A stretch of DNA of 64,000 bases from Roseiarcus sp963784805 (GCA_963784805.1 CAWASR010000016.1:62001-126000); one strand, 5' to 3'. Counted from the first letter of the stretch, positions 26,662 through 35,560 are shown. Program-made: numbers and translations. Notes: generated by a model not told the origin, from the letters alone.

Positions 26662-26977
26662 ACCGTCAGGCGCTCGGGAGATTTCCCTTTTCAGGAGTTG
26701 GGCGAGCGCTACGAGACGTGATGAACGACATGGTCGCCACCGAAGCCGAGGACGCCCCGCGAGGCGCCACGAGCCAATGCCAGCTCGCCAAAATGATTAG
26801 GGACCGAGGCCGTCGGACTTCATCAGGGCCAGCGGCCAAGACGCCGCGCCAAAAGGCCGGACATATGACCGCAGCCGACCAAACCGTCCAAAACGTCAAA
26901 AAGCCGCTTGCCAACAGGGACCGTCCACATATGGCGCCAGCCCTTCGCGGAACTCAACAACGGGTCGGGGTCGAGAA
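26662..26977. other. Decayed flank downstream of the IS110 remnant
   Basis: No supportable gene. It probably holds the rest of the IS110 3' region followed by the upstream part of the destroyed GIY-YIG gene, but no blocks are recognisable before 26978. Confidence 0.4.
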
Positions 26978-27079
26978 CGGGAAAAACAGCTGAAGAAATT
27001 GGAGCGCCGCTGGAAGCTCAACCTGATCGAGCGGTTCAATCCGAATTGGGCGGACCTCGCCGAAACCCTGAACGCCTGA
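26978..27079 (+). pseudogene. GIY-YIG nuclease C-terminal remnant
   Basis: 34 codons ending in a stop read REKQLKKLERRWKLNLIERF followed by NPNWADLAETLNA, a typical C-terminal tail of small GIY-YIG endonucleases (basic helix, W-K-L, then IE..NP.W.DL). The catalytic GIY..YIG part is missing upstream, where the IS110 remnant lies. Best explained as the surviving end of a gene disrupted by insertion and deletion. Confidence 0.6.
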
Positions 27080-27111
27080 CCCAATCAGCGCGACTTGTGG
27101 CGGCGACCTGG

Positions 27112-27131
27112 ATGCCCGCGCTCGCGGGCAT
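27112..27131. repeat. REP-like palindrome
   Basis: ATGCCCGCG and CGCGGGCAT around a CT spacer: perfect 9-bp arms inside CTGG..GACAG. This form resembles the short intergenic palindromes scattered through many alphaproteobacterial genomes. One copy seen here. Confidence 0.6.
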
Positions 27132-27237
27132 GACAGCGAGCGAACGGCTTGGGGGTCGCCAAGTTGCAGATTTTGGCGCCCAAGAGGTTGAGAGGATTGA
27201 GTCGCTGACCGAAGCGCGGCCCGCGCGCCTGCACCCC

Positions 27238-27933
27238 TCAGCGCCGGGTTCCAGTGAGCGCCTCGGCGAGGAACAGGCCGCCGTGATGCAGCCCGCCGGC
27301 GTCGATGCCGTGCCCGACTCCCAACGATAGGTGCCACTGGACCGGGATCGCGGCGCCCGCAAGCGCTTCGGCGCTGATGAACATCGCCTCGAACGGAATG
27401 ACCGGGTCCTGATCGCCATGGATCATGAGGATCGGCGGCGGCGCCCCGCGCGCGTCCCGCGCGCTCGCCTCGCCGAGCCGCTCCGGCCCCACCAGCACCC
27501 CGGAAAAGGCCAGGATCGCCGCCGGCGCGCGCCGGCGCCGCAGGCCGGCGTGCAGCGCCATCATCGAGCCCTGGCTGAATCCGACCAGCGCCAGCCTCGA
27601 TTCGTCGAGGCCGAGGCGTTGCAGTTCGGCGTCGAGGAAGGCGTCGATCGCGCCGCGGGCCTTGACCGCGCCGCTCCACCGCTCCGCAGCCCCGGCCGGA
27701 TCGTCCGGCGGCCTGCCGCTGAGCGCGAACCATTGCCGGCCCATCGGCGAGCCCGCGCAGGGTTCGGGCGCGTGCGGCGACACGAACGCGACCCCGGGCA
27801 ACAGCGCGCGCCATTGGCGCCCCAGTTCGATCAGATCGTCTCCGTTCGCCCCGTAGCCATGCAGGAAGACCACGAGCCCGCTCGCGCGGCCAGAGCTCGC
27901 CGGGAGGCGCGGACCGTCCAACGCAAAGCTCAT
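27238..27933 (-). CDS. Alpha/beta-hydrolase, carboxylesterase/phospholipase type (Abhydrolase_2)
   Basis: Esterase of the YpfH/acyl-protein-thioesterase group. GLVVFLHGYGANGDDLI gives the oxyanion-hole HGxG; nucleophile elbow GFSQGSMMAL (Ser about 125); acid Asp in MIHGDQDPVIPF; catalytic His in LGVGHGIDAGGL. 231 aa from ATG 27933; the longer frame to 28185 runs through the alkA gene and is spurious. 32 bases downstream of alkA, so likely cotranscribed. Natural substrate unknown. Confidence 0.88.
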   Translation of the reverse strand: MSFALDGPRLPASSGRASGLVVFLHGYGANGDDLIELGRQWRALLPGVAFVSPHAPEPCAGSPMGRQWFALSGRPPDDPAGAAERWSGAVKARGAIDAFLDAELQRLGLDESRLALVGFSQGSMMALHAGLRRRRAPAAILAFSGVLVGPERLGEASARDARGAPPPILMIHGDQDPVIPFEAMFISAEALAGAAIPVQWHLSLGVGHGIDAGGLHHGGLFLAEALTGTRR

Positions 27934-27965
27934 CAAGGGGTCTCCGGGCCAGTGAGGCGCCTGCC

Positions 27966-28640
27966 TTAGCCCGAACCATTCGCGAGAGCCATCCCCGAGC
28001 GCTGCTTGACGCCCCGGTAATAGGCCCAGAGCATCCGCGCCGCGACGCCGCGCCAGGGCCGCCAGCGCTCGGCGATCCGCTCCAGACGCGCCGCGTCGGG
28101 CCGCCGCCTGAGTCCGAGAGCGAGCCTGGCCGCCTCTTGCAAGGCGAGATCTCCGGCGGGAAACGCGTCGGGATGTCCGAGGCAAAACAGCAGGAAGATG
28201 TCGGCCGTCCAGGGGCCGACGCCCTTGACCGCGACGAGCGCCTGGTGCGCGTCCTCAGCGGTCAGCGCGGCCAGTCCCGCCAGATCGAGCCCGCCCTCGG
28301 CGACCGCGTGCGCGAGCGCGCGCAGAGTTCGGATCTTGGGGGCCGAGAGCCCGCAGCCGCGCAGGTCGTCCTCCGTCGCCTCGGCGAGCCGCGAAGCCTC
28401 GAGCGGGGAGATGCGGGATTCCAGCCGGCCGAAAATCGCGTCAGCGCTGGCGACCGACAATTGCTGCGAGACGATGATCGCGGCAAGTCCGGCGAAGCCT
28501 GGCTCACGGCGCCGCAGGGTCGGCTGACCGCCGACCGCCATCAGCGTCTCGACGATCTCCGGGTCTTTGGCGCGCAGAAGCTCGGCGGCGCGGCGCAGGA
28601 TCATTTCGTCTGCGATCAGCGGGCCGGGATGATAGGCCAT
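27966..28640 (-). CDS. alkA: DNA-3-methyladenine glycosylase II (AlkA, HhH-GPD)
   Basis: Excises alkylated purines. The HhH-GPD core is clear: IIVSQQLSVASADAIFGRL (about 60-80), hairpin VKGVGPWTADIFLLFCLG (about 134-151), and catalytic Asp in FPAGDLALQEAARL. 224 aa if started at ATG 28640 (M-A-Y-H-P-G-P), which leaves 61 bases to the divergent gluQ start. An in-frame ATG at 28703 would extend it by 21 basic residues and abut gluQ. No N-terminal TBP-like domain, as usual in the short alphaproteobacterial form. Confidence 0.9.
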   Translation of the reverse strand: MAYHPGPLIADEMILRRAAELLRAKDPEIVETLMAVGGQPTLRRREPGFAGLAAIIVSQQLSVASADAIFGRLESRISPLEASRLAEATEDDLRGCGLSAPKIRTLRALAHAVAEGGLDLAGLAALTAEDAHQALVAVKGVGPWTADIFLLFCLGHPDAFPAGDLALQEAARLALGLRRRPDAARLERIAERWRPWRGVAARMLWAYYRGVKQRSGMALANGSG

Positions 28641-28701
28641 GGCCGCCCGGCTCCGGGGCCGGCTTGCGCGGGCGTCCAGCTTGTGCATGCGTTTTTCCGC
28701 C

Positions 28702-29604
28702 ATGCTCTCCGAAGCCCCCGGCCCCTTGCCTATCCTGCGCTTCGCGCCATCGCCGAACGGCGCGCTGCATCTCGGACACGCCTATTCGGCGCTTTGCAAC
28801 CAGCGATTCGCCGTGGAATCGAATGGGCGCCTGCTGCTGCGCATTGAAGACCTGGACCGCACGCGCTGCAAGGCGGAATACGAGGCGGCGATCCTGGACG
28901 ATCTCGACTGGCTCGGCCTGCGCATCGACGAGCCGATACGCCGGCAGAGCGAACATGGCGACGATTACCGTGCGGCGCTGGCGCGTCTGAGCGAACTGGA
29001 GCTGGTCTATCGCTGCTTTTGCAGCCGGGCGGAAGTCGCGCGGACGTCCAATGGACGGCGTGATCCGGACGGCGCGCCACTTTACTGCGGACGCTGTCGC
29101 GGACTTCCGCCCGAAGAGTCAGATGAGCGGCTGGCCCGCGGCGAGCGGGCCGCCTGGCGGCTCGACATGGGGCGCGCGCTCGAATCGGCGCCCGCACGAT
29201 TGACATGGCCCGAATTCGGCGAAGAGGCGATTCCCGCCGAACGCGCAGCCGAGCCGGCGCGCTGGGGCGACGTCGTTCTTCGCGGCCGCGATCTCGCTGC
29301 GAGCTATCATCTGGCGGTCGCCGTCGACGACGCCTTGCAAGGCGTCACCGACGTCGTGCGCGGGCGCGACCTTCTCGACGCGACCTCGGTCCACCGATTG
29401 CTGCAGGAACTGCTCGGTCTTCCGGCGCCGCGCTATCGTCACCACCGCCTCGTCGTCGACGAAAAGGGGGCCAAGCTGTCGAAGAGCCGCAAGGCGCCGT
29501 CGCTCGGCGCACTACGCGAGAAGGGGGTCGAGCCAAGCGAAATTCGCGCGGCGCTCGGGTTCGACGGCGGCGGGAGCGGCGCCCTGACCGTCATGCTCAG
29601 TTGA
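28702..29604 (+). CDS. gluQ: Glutamyl-queuosine tRNA(Asp) synthetase (GluQRS)
   Basis: Truncated GluRS paralogue that charges glutamate onto queuosine-34 of tRNA Asp. Class I motifs: RFAPSPNGALHLGHAYSAL (HIGH region, about 10-28) and KLSKS near residue 258. Zinc-binding CFC and YCGRC in the middle. No anticodon-binding domain, 300 aa against about 290-310 for the family. Start chosen at ATG 28702 (M-L-S-E-A-P-G-P); ATG 28687 is also in frame. The 3' end overlaps the convergent M23 peptidase by 8 bases. Confidence 0.93.
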   Translation: MLSEAPGPLPILRFAPSPNGALHLGHAYSALCNQRFAVESNGRLLLRIEDLDRTRCKAEYEAAILDDLDWLGLRIDEPIRRQSEHGDDYRAALARLSELELVYRCFCSRAEVARTSNGRRDPDGAPLYCGRCRGLPPEESDERLARGERAAWRLDMGRALESAPARLTWPEFGEEAIPAERAAEPARWGDVVLRGRDLAASYHLAVAVDDALQGVTDVVRGRDLLDATSVHRLLQELLGLPAPRYRHHRLVVDEKGAKLSKSRKAPSLGALREKGVEPSEIRAALGFDGGGSGALTVMLS

Positions 29605-31729
29605 GCTTCGCGGTCGCTTCCACTGGAGCGGCGGCTGGATTCTCGGCCGCCATCGCGGCGGCGGAGGGGGCCCGCGCCATCAACTGGTCGATTCGGTCCC
29701 GTTCGCGCTTGAACATTGCAAGCATTTTGCCGTCGAACTCACGCGTGCGGGCGAGCTTGATCGCCAACGGGTCGACGAAATTGCCGTTGATGATCACTTC
29801 ATAGTGCAGGTGCGGCCCGGTCGAAAGTCCGGTGTCGCCGAGATAGCCGATGGTCTGGCCTTGGGTGACGTGGACGCCCGGGGCGATTCCGCGCGCAAAG
29901 CCGGACATGTGGTTGTAAGTGGTCTCATAGCCGTTGGCGTGCTGGATTTCGATCCGCCGTCCGTATCCAGCATCCCACTGGGCCATGAGGATGACCCCGT
30001 TGCCCGCCGCATAGATCGGGGTGCCGACCGGCGCCGCCCAGTCGACGCCGGTGTGCATGCGGGAGAAATGCAAAATGGGATGATAGCGCATGCCGAACGG
30101 GGAGGTCATTTCGCCCTCTGCGATCGGCTTTCGAATCAGGAACTTGCGTGTCGAGCGGCCGTTCTCATCGTAATAGTCGACCATGTTGTCGTCACGCGTT
30201 CGGAACCGGTAGTACTTGAACGTCTGACCGCGCACCGTCAACATTGCAAGCAGAAGCTCCGGGCGCGGATCCAGTTCGTCGGGCTGGGAATAGAAAGCCT
30301 CCATCGCGTCGCCCGGAGCGGTCGCGCGCTGGAAATCCACGTCGTTGGCGAAGATTCGCACCAGGGGGTCGATCAATGCTTTCGGCAGGCCCTGTTTAAG
30401 CGACGTTTCATACAAGCTCTGATAAAGGCTCATGCCGCCCGAATTGCCTTCCTCCGCCGACTTGGACTTTCGCGGCGCCCGAGCGGAGCGAAGCGCGATC
30501 GGCGCATATCCGCCTTTGTCGTTGATCGCGACTGTCGCCTTGAGCTGGTCGTCGGCGTAGATTGAGATGCGCGCGATCTTCGGTTTCGCGCCCCGGACCG
30601 CCGATTCCTCAGGCAGAAGAATGATTTTTTGCCCTTCGCCAACCGGCGACTCGCCATGCCTGACGCCGAAACTCGCCAATATCGCCGAGATGTCCGCTGG
30701 GCTGGCCCCGTTGGCCTTCAACACGTCCTCGAAGCTTTCGCCATGGCGCAGCCGAATGAGTTTTTCGGTTGGCGAGGCATCGTCCGGGCGGGTCGATTTC
30801 AGTACGTTCGTCACATTTTCAGGGATCATCCGGACTTCGATCGAGGCGAAAGGCGCGCCTGGACTCACTCTTCCGGTCGTCGCGTAGGACAGCGCCCCCC
30901 CGGCCGGGTCCGCGCCCGCGTGGCTGGTGCGCATCAGAAGAATCTGCGGCGGCAGCGGCTGTGCTGGCGCCTTTGGCGCGTTGGACGGCGCTTTCATCGT
31001 CTCGACGACCTGAGCCTGCACCTCGGCCAGCGACAATTCGCCCGACGCCTGCGCCGCTATTGCCGGGCCAAGGTCTTTGGTCCGAAACGTCACTTCGGCG
31101 TCGTCTTGCACCGGACCTGGGTCGGGAGCCGATTCGGGAACATCTGTCCCTTTGCTTGTTAGTTTGAGTGGGTTGAACGGGGGAACTTCGTCGGAAAAGC
31201 CGGTCGGCGTCATCGTCAGCGTCGTCTGCAGGCGGGTGAAGGCGCGCGCCTTCACGACTTCCTTGTCTCCGATCTTGATCGTCGTCGGAACCTTGTATGT
31301 CTGCTTGTCCGAGACGATGTCTACTGGACGCAGAAGGCGGTCGCCCTTACCGGGACTGACCCCTTGGTCGGTTGCTCGCATGGGGCCTACGGCGGTCGCG
31401 AATTCAGGTTTTTCGGCGAAATCGTACTGGCTGTCGAGATCGAAGTAGAGCGCCGAACCGATGAGCGTCACACCGCAAAGACCCGTCAGGGCGGCGCCGG
31501 CGAGCCACCTAAGTGACGTGCGGCGGCGCTCGGTGCGATCCAGACGATCGTCGCCCATTCGAATTGGCGGCTCGACGCCCAACTCCAAGGCGGCATTCGC
31601 GCGGTCGCTGCGGGAACCAAGGCGGGGAAAAGCAGCGGCGGCATTCGCACGGTCGCTGCGAGAGCCAAGGCGGGGAAAAGCAGCGGCCAATGTCGTCAAG
31701 GCTGTCGTTTCGCTCGCTTTTTCGCCCAC
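29597..31729 (-). CDS. M23 (LytM) family metallopeptidase with membrane anchor
   Basis: Envelope-anchored peptidoglycan hydrolase or LytM regulator. A short cytoplasmic part, one transmembrane helix (WLAGAALTGLCGVTLIGSAL, about 75-95), a long periplasmic linker, a LysM-like/OapA-type region (LRHGESFEDVLKANGASPAD), then the M23 domain at about 555-660 with intact zinc ligands: HTGVDWAAP and GPHLHYEV. So it should be catalytically active. 710 aa. The N-terminus carries an in-frame 16-residue duplication (AAAFPRLGSRSDRANA twice) encoded by a 48-bp tandem repeat; just after it ALELGVEPPI looks conserved, which argues for a start upstream of the repeat. Confidence 0.9.
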   Translation of the reverse strand: MGEKASETTALTTLAAAFPRLGSRSDRANAAAAFPRLGSRSDRANAALELGVEPPIRMGDDRLDRTERRRTSLRWLAGAALTGLCGVTLIGSALYFDLDSQYDFAEKPEFATAVGPMRATDQGVSPGKGDRLLRPVDIVSDKQTYKVPTTIKIGDKEVVKARAFTRLQTTLTMTPTGFSDEVPPFNPLKLTSKGTDVPESAPDPGPVQDDAEVTFRTKDLGPAIAAQASGELSLAEVQAQVVETMKAPSNAPKAPAQPLPPQILLMRTSHAGADPAGGALSYATTGRVSPGAPFASIEVRMIPENVTNVLKSTRPDDASPTEKLIRLRHGESFEDVLKANGASPADISAILASFGVRHGESPVGEGQKIILLPEESAVRGAKPKIARISIYADDQLKATVAINDKGGYAPIALRSARAPRKSKSAEEGNSGGMSLYQSLYETSLKQGLPKALIDPLVRIFANDVDFQRATAPGDAMEAFYSQPDELDPRPELLLAMLTVRGQTFKYYRFRTRDDNMVDYYDENGRSTRKFLIRKPIAEGEMTSPFGMRYHPILHFSRMHTGVDWAAPVGTPIYAAGNGVILMAQWDAGYGRRIEIQHANGYETTYNHMSGFARGIAPGVHVTQGQTIGYLGDTGLSTGPHLHYEVIINGNFVDPLAIKLARTREFDGKMLAMFKRERDRIDQLMARAPSAAAMAAENPAAAPVEATAKLN
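31591..31686. repeat. Tandem 48-bp duplication inside the M23 peptidase gene
   Basis: Two adjacent copies, 31591-31638 and 31639-31686, each starting CGGCATTCGC and ending AAAAGCAGCGG, with a few mismatches. 48 is a multiple of three, so the peptidase frame is kept and 16 residues are duplicated. Confidence 0.9.
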
Positions 31730-32384
31730 GCCGAACCGAGTGGGCTTTCAATTTGGTTAGCGCCGATGCCGCGTCGCCGCAAGCTCTGCGTCGGAGGCCC
31801 CGATCGGCGAGTGTCCGGCTATCGACCGCAACAATGGCGAATCCGCGGCAGGACTGGCGCGGATCGGGCCCCTCGATCGCCAATTGTTGGTTGATTGTGA
31901 TTTGTTGGAATGGATTGGAGGAACCATCGCCTGCGCGGCTTCGAGCTAAGCGCCGCACGCGAACCTGTCGTCATGGATGGCAAGGCCTTAGGCGGCTCGA
32001 AGACGTCGCCGGAGGGCGCGGGCGCGCCGTATCCGATTGCGGCATTCGCGACCGTGACGGGGCTTGAGCTGGCGCAATGCGCAGTCGGCGGAAAATCCAA
32101 CCTCGCACGCAGCGCCGAAACCGACCGCGGCCATGGCCGGGGTCGAAGAACGGCGGCCCGCGCCGCCGAGGGCCGCCATGGGTGGGCGGCCCTGCGTTCG
32201 TTGGCAGCCGTCGAAGACGCCTAAGAGCCCGCATCGATCCAATATTTTGAATCCAAATCTTCCCAGTTTATCGATTTGGGAGTTTGCGTTGGGCGATCGC
32301 GCTGGCCGGGAGTCCTACGATGAAGTAAGCTTTGTCTTCGGTTAGCCCTTGGGAGGCGATCAGGATGACTCAATCGAGGGCGCT
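31730..32384. other. Intergenic region upstream of the M23 and TIGR02466 genes
   Basis: About 650 bases without a gene I can support; open frames here are short and not protein-like. Contains a strong hairpin, AGGGCCGCC/GGCGGCCCT with a 7-base loop at 32169-32193, preceded by further GGCGG/CCGCC arms from 32150. An AT-richer tract, 32235-32330, probably contains the promoter of the oxygenase-like gene. Confidence 0.5.
32169..32193. repeat. GC-rich inverted repeat
   Basis: Perfect 9-bp arms AGGGCCGCC and GGCGGCCCT around ATGGGTG. No T-run follows in either direction, so it is not an intrinsic terminator; possibly a repeat-family hairpin. Confidence 0.6.
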
Positions 32385-33017
32385 ATGAAGACCAAGATGA
32401 ATATTGTCGTGCGCGGGTTGTTCGCCACGCCGGTCGCCGCGTTGGAAGTTCCTGGTGCGGCCGAGCGCAATGCCGCGCTAATGACGACTATACTCCGGAA
32501 GCGCGATGAGACGCCCTCGGTTCAGGCCTCAAACGCCGGCGGATGGCATTCGGATCGCGAAATCCTGTCTTGGGGCGGCAAGCCCGTTGTTGAAATTTTG
32601 GAATTCGCAAAGGAAGTCGCCAACCGGCTGACCGCGGATCGGCGGGGCAAGCCAGCTCCTCAAGCGTGGAAAGTGATGGCATGGGCGAATGTCAATGGAC
32701 CAGGGGACGCCAATATCTGCCATTATCACCCCGGCGCTTTCTGGTCCGGAGCGTACTATGTTGAGGACGGCGGCTGCGCCAGCGATCCAGCCTTGGGCGG
32801 CGAGTTTGAAATGCTGGACCCGCGCGGCGCCGGCCCGGGCATGTACGCGCCCGCGCTCCAATTCGCCGGCGAGGATGGAGCGTCGGTTGGCGCGGCCGAG
32901 ACGATCCGGCCCCGCCCGGGACTCTTGTTTATGTTTCCCTCGTGGCTATTTCACCAAGTGCGCCCGTACCGGGGCGCGGCCCTGCGCATTTCGATCGCAT
33001 TCAATCTCAGTCTATAA
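32385..33017 (+). CDS. TIGR02466-family putative 2OG-Fe(II) oxygenase
   Basis: Double-stranded beta-helix fold related to prolyl hydroxylases and phage-type oxygenases. Core segments: GGWHSDREILSWG near the N-terminus, WANVNGPGDANICHYHPGAFWSGAYYV (His-rich iron site, about 100-126), and a distal HQVRPYRGAALRISIAFNLSL with the second His and the Arg that would bind 2-oxoglutarate. 210 aa from ATG 32385. Its last codons and stop lie in an 18-bp tandem duplication. Followed by glpR 38 bases on; whether it belongs to the glp regulon is unclear. Confidence 0.8.
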   Translation: MKTKMNIVVRGLFATPVAALEVPGAAERNAALMTTILRKRDETPSVQASNAGGWHSDREILSWGGKPVVEILEFAKEVANRLTADRRGKPAPQAWKVMAWANVNGPGDANICHYHPGAFWSGAYYVEDGGCASDPALGGEFEMLDPRGAGPGMYAPALQFAGEDGASVGAAETIRPRPGLLFMFPSWLFHQVRPYRGAALRISIAFNLSL

Positions 33018-33036
33018 TTCAATCTCAGTCTACAAT
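33001..33036 (+). repeat. 18-bp tandem duplication at the end of the TIGR02466 gene
   Basis: TCAATCTCAGTCTATAAT then TCAATCTCAGTCTACAAT, one mismatch. The first copy holds the final codons and the TAA stop; the second is noncoding, 20 bases before glpR. Confidence 0.85.
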
Positions 33037-33055
33037 AGACGACGGAGCGCATGAC

Positions 33056-33886
33056 ATGGCGACCGCTTCACCTTCGCGCGCCTCCAACAGCCGTCAATCA
33101 CAAATTGTCGCCCTGTTGCGCCAATCCGGGCGCGTAGCTGTCGAGGATCTGGCATCGCAATTCGGAGTGGCGGTCCAGACTATCCGGCGGGACCTAAATG
33201 AACTCAGCGAGGCTCACCGAGTGGTGCGCGTGCATGGCGGCGCAATTGTCGCCTCTGGGGTCGAGAACCTTTCCTATGAAGCGCGCCAACTCGTCGCGCA
33301 TCCACACAAGAGGCTCATTGGAGAAGCCGCCGCCCGACTTATTCCCGACAACTCTTCGCTGTTCATCAATATTGGCACCACTACGGAGGAAGTCGCCAAG
33401 GCGCTGCTGGGACACTCTGGCCTTCTGGTCATCACGAACAATTTGCACGTCGCGAACGACCTCTATCGCACCAATGCGATCGAGGTCTTCGTTACCGGCG
33501 GAACAATCCGACAGAGCGACGGCGGCGTGGTCGGCGCGGTCACGGTTTCGCAGATCGAGCAATTCAGGGTCGACATCGCGGTCATCGGCACATCGGCCAT
33601 CGACCTGAACGGCACGCTACTGGACTTCGATATCCGCGAAGTCGAAATTTCCCGAGCGATCATCGAACACGCTCGAAGAGTATTTCTGGTTTCCGACAGC
33701 AGCAAGTTCTCCCGCTCGGCGCCAGTCCGAATCGCTCATTTGTCCGAAATCGACGTTTTCATCACAGATCGTCTTCCTTCTCCCGCAGTCATCGAAATGT
33801 GCGAGGAATGCGAGGTGAAGGTTATTGAAACAGGAGGGCCGGTCGAGGCCGTCCCACGAAAACGCCAAGCCAAAGATGCGTTTTAA
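33056..33886 (+). CDS. glpR: DeoR-family glycerol-3-phosphate regulon repressor GlpR
   Basis: DeoR-type repressor responding to glycerol 3-phosphate. N-terminal winged HTH: RQSQIVALLRQSGRVAVEDL then AVQTIRRDLNELSE (about 10-55), family signature RVVRVHGGA. C-terminal DeoRC sugar-phosphate domain: IGEAAARLI, LFINIGTTTEEVAKAL, LVITNNLHVAN, FVTGGTIRQSDGGVVG, FLVSDSSKFSR. 276 aa from ATG 33056; in-frame sequence upstream overlaps the previous gene. First gene of the glycerol block, same strand; a candidate operator lies just after it, before glpD. Confidence 0.92.
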   Translation: MATASPSRASNSRQSQIVALLRQSGRVAVEDLASQFGVAVQTIRRDLNELSEAHRVVRVHGGAIVASGVENLSYEARQLVAHPHKRLIGEAAARLIPDNSSLFINIGTTTEEVAKALLGHSGLLVITNNLHVANDLYRTNAIEVFVTGGTIRQSDGGVVGAVTVSQIEQFRVDIAVIGTSAIDLNGTLLDFDIREVEISRAIIEHARRVFLVSDSSKFSRSAPVRIAHLSEIDVFITDRLPSPAVIEMCEECEVKVIETGGPVEAVPRKRQAKDAF

Positions 33887-33916
33887 CGTTCGTTTTTTTC
33901 GATTGCATAGCGTTTC

Positions 33917-33927
33917 ATGTTCGTTAT
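33917..33927 (+). promoter_or_regulatory. Candidate GlpR half-site upstream of glpD
   Basis: ATGTTCGTTAT fits the left half of the E. coli GlpR operator consensus (ATKTTCGWTAW). Similar TTCG-rich words flank it (GTTCGTTTTTTTCG at 33889-33902, GGTTCGC at 33930). No clear right half. Suggests GlpR control of glpD and the transporter. Confidence 0.4.
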
Positions 33928-34005
33928 ATGGTTCGCTAGGTCGGCAAGAGGGCGGAAACTATCGCGTTAGCGAGGCCGTGCTGACAGGGTGGGGCGCACT
34001 GAGCG

Positions 34006-35541
34006 ATGACGGGCCAAAACACCGCGCTCTTCGATGTTGCGATTATCGGAGGCGGCATAAATGGTTGCGGCATCGCCCGCGACGCCGCCGGCCGCGGGTG
34101 GTCGGTATTCGTCTGCGACAAGAGCGATCTTGCGGGCGCAACTTCGAGCGCCTCGACCAAGCTCATTCATGGCGGCCTCCGCTATCTCGAATATTTTAAG
34201 TTTCGTTTGGTTCACGAGGCGCTCGTAGAGCGCGAGGTCCTATGGCGAATCGCGCCGCACATCATTTGGCCCGTGCGATTCGTGTTGCCGCTTCACAAGG
34301 GGTTGCGGCCGGCATGGCTGCTGCGGCTGGGCTTATTTCTCTATGATCACCTGGGCGGCCGGCGCATTCTGCCCCCGACAAAAGCCGTGCGTCTCGATCG
34401 CGAACCGGCTGGCCAGGCTTTGAAATCCGAATTCACGCGCGGATTCGAATATTCGGATTGCTGGGTCGAGGATTCCCGTCTGGTCGTCCTGAATGCGATG
34501 GATGCGTTTGAGATGGGCGCTACGATCGCGCCGCGGACGCGATGCCTCGCAGGAAGCAGGGAAAGCGGCGTTTGGAAATTGACTCTGCGGAACGAGAAAA
34601 CCGGCCGCGTCAGCGAAATTAGGGCGCGCACGCTCGTGAACGCGGCCGGGCCGTGGGCCAGCGACGTCTTGACCAAAACCTTGGCGTGCGAAGCCCCGGC
34701 CGCGGTCCGGCTTGTTAAGGGCAGCCATATCGTGGTGCCCAGGCTCTATCCGCACGATCGCTGTTACATCTTCCAGAATTCCGATGGCCGGGTATTTTTC
34801 GCTATCCCGTTCGAAGGCAATTTCACGTTGATCGGAACAACAGACCAGGATTACGCGGGCGATCCTGATCGTGTTGAAGCGACCCCGGAAGAAATCTCTT
34901 ACCTCTGCGGCGCCGCGAGCGAATATTTCAAGACGCCAGTTGAGCCCGGTCAGGTTGAATGGACGTATTCGGGCGTCCGCCCGCTGTACGACGATGGCGC
35001 CGCCGTGGCCCAGGCCGCGACGCGGGATTATGTTCTCAAACTCGACGTCAAGTCGGGCGAGGCGCCTCTGATTAGCATCTTCGGCGGCAAGATAACCACT
35101 TATCGCCGCTTGGCAGAATCCGCGTTGGGCATGCTCTCGCCGCATTTGCCTCCACCACGCCGCGGCAGCGGCTGGACTGGCCGTCATCCGCTGCCGGGCG
35201 GAGATTTTCCGATGCAGGGCTTTGGCGCGCTAGCGGAATTAACTCGCCAGCGTTATCCCTTCGTGCCGGAAGCAACCATGCGACGCCTGGTGCGCGCCTA
35301 TGGGACTCGCGTGACCAAGATTTTGAACGGCGCCAAATCTCTTGCCGACCTTGGCAAGGTCTTTGGAGCGGACTTGAGCGAAGCGGAAGTTCGCTATCTC
35401 GTACAAAGCGAATGGGCGAACGTGGTCGACGACATTCTCTGGCGACGCAGCAAGCTCGGTTTGCGGTTTTCGACGGAGCAGGTCGCTGCGCTCAGCGACT
35501 TTCTGACTCAAATGGAGCGGTCGCCGCTAGCGGCGCAGTGA
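34006..35541 (+). CDS. glpD: Aerobic glycerol-3-phosphate dehydrogenase
   Basis: FAD-dependent membrane-associated enzyme oxidising G3P to DHAP, passing electrons to quinone. FAD motif VAIIGGGINGCGIARDAAGRG (residues 11-31); SSASTKLIHGGLRYLE and NAAGPWAS are GlpD signatures; IGTTDQDYAGDP and YSGVRPLYDD follow; C-terminal helical DAO_C domain ends about residue 500. 511 aa, full length. 119 bases after glpR, 19 bases before glpS: the start of the catabolic/transport transcript. Confidence 0.96.
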   Translation: MTGQNTALFDVAIIGGGINGCGIARDAAGRGWSVFVCDKSDLAGATSSASTKLIHGGLRYLEYFKFRLVHEALVEREVLWRIAPHIIWPVRFVLPLHKGLRPAWLLRLGLFLYDHLGGRRILPPTKAVRLDREPAGQALKSEFTRGFEYSDCWVEDSRLVVLNAMDAFEMGATIAPRTRCLAGSRESGVWKLTLRNEKTGRVSEIRARTLVNAAGPWASDVLTKTLACEAPAAVRLVKGSHIVVPRLYPHDRCYIFQNSDGRVFFAIPFEGNFTLIGTTDQDYAGDPDRVEATPEEISYLCGAASEYFKTPVEPGQVEWTYSGVRPLYDDGAAVAQAATRDYVLKLDVKSGEAPLISIFGGKITTYRRLAESALGMLSPHLPPPRRGSGWTGRHPLPGGDFPMQGFGALAELTRQRYPFVPEATMRRLVRAYGTRVTKILNGAKSLADLGKVFGADLSEAEVRYLVQSEWANVVDDILWRRSKLGLRFSTEQVAALSDFLTQMERSPLAAQ

Positions 35542-35560
35542 ATTCGCGGAGTGGCGCTGA

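Noticed and set aside
32140..32200. Repeated GC-rich arms as a CRISPR-like array
   Set aside because: Only hairpin arms, no regularly spaced direct repeats or unique spacers, and no cas genes.
31910..32345. Small plus-strand frames of 93-104 codons
   Set aside because: Mutually overlapping in different frames, no ribosome sites, no family resemblance.
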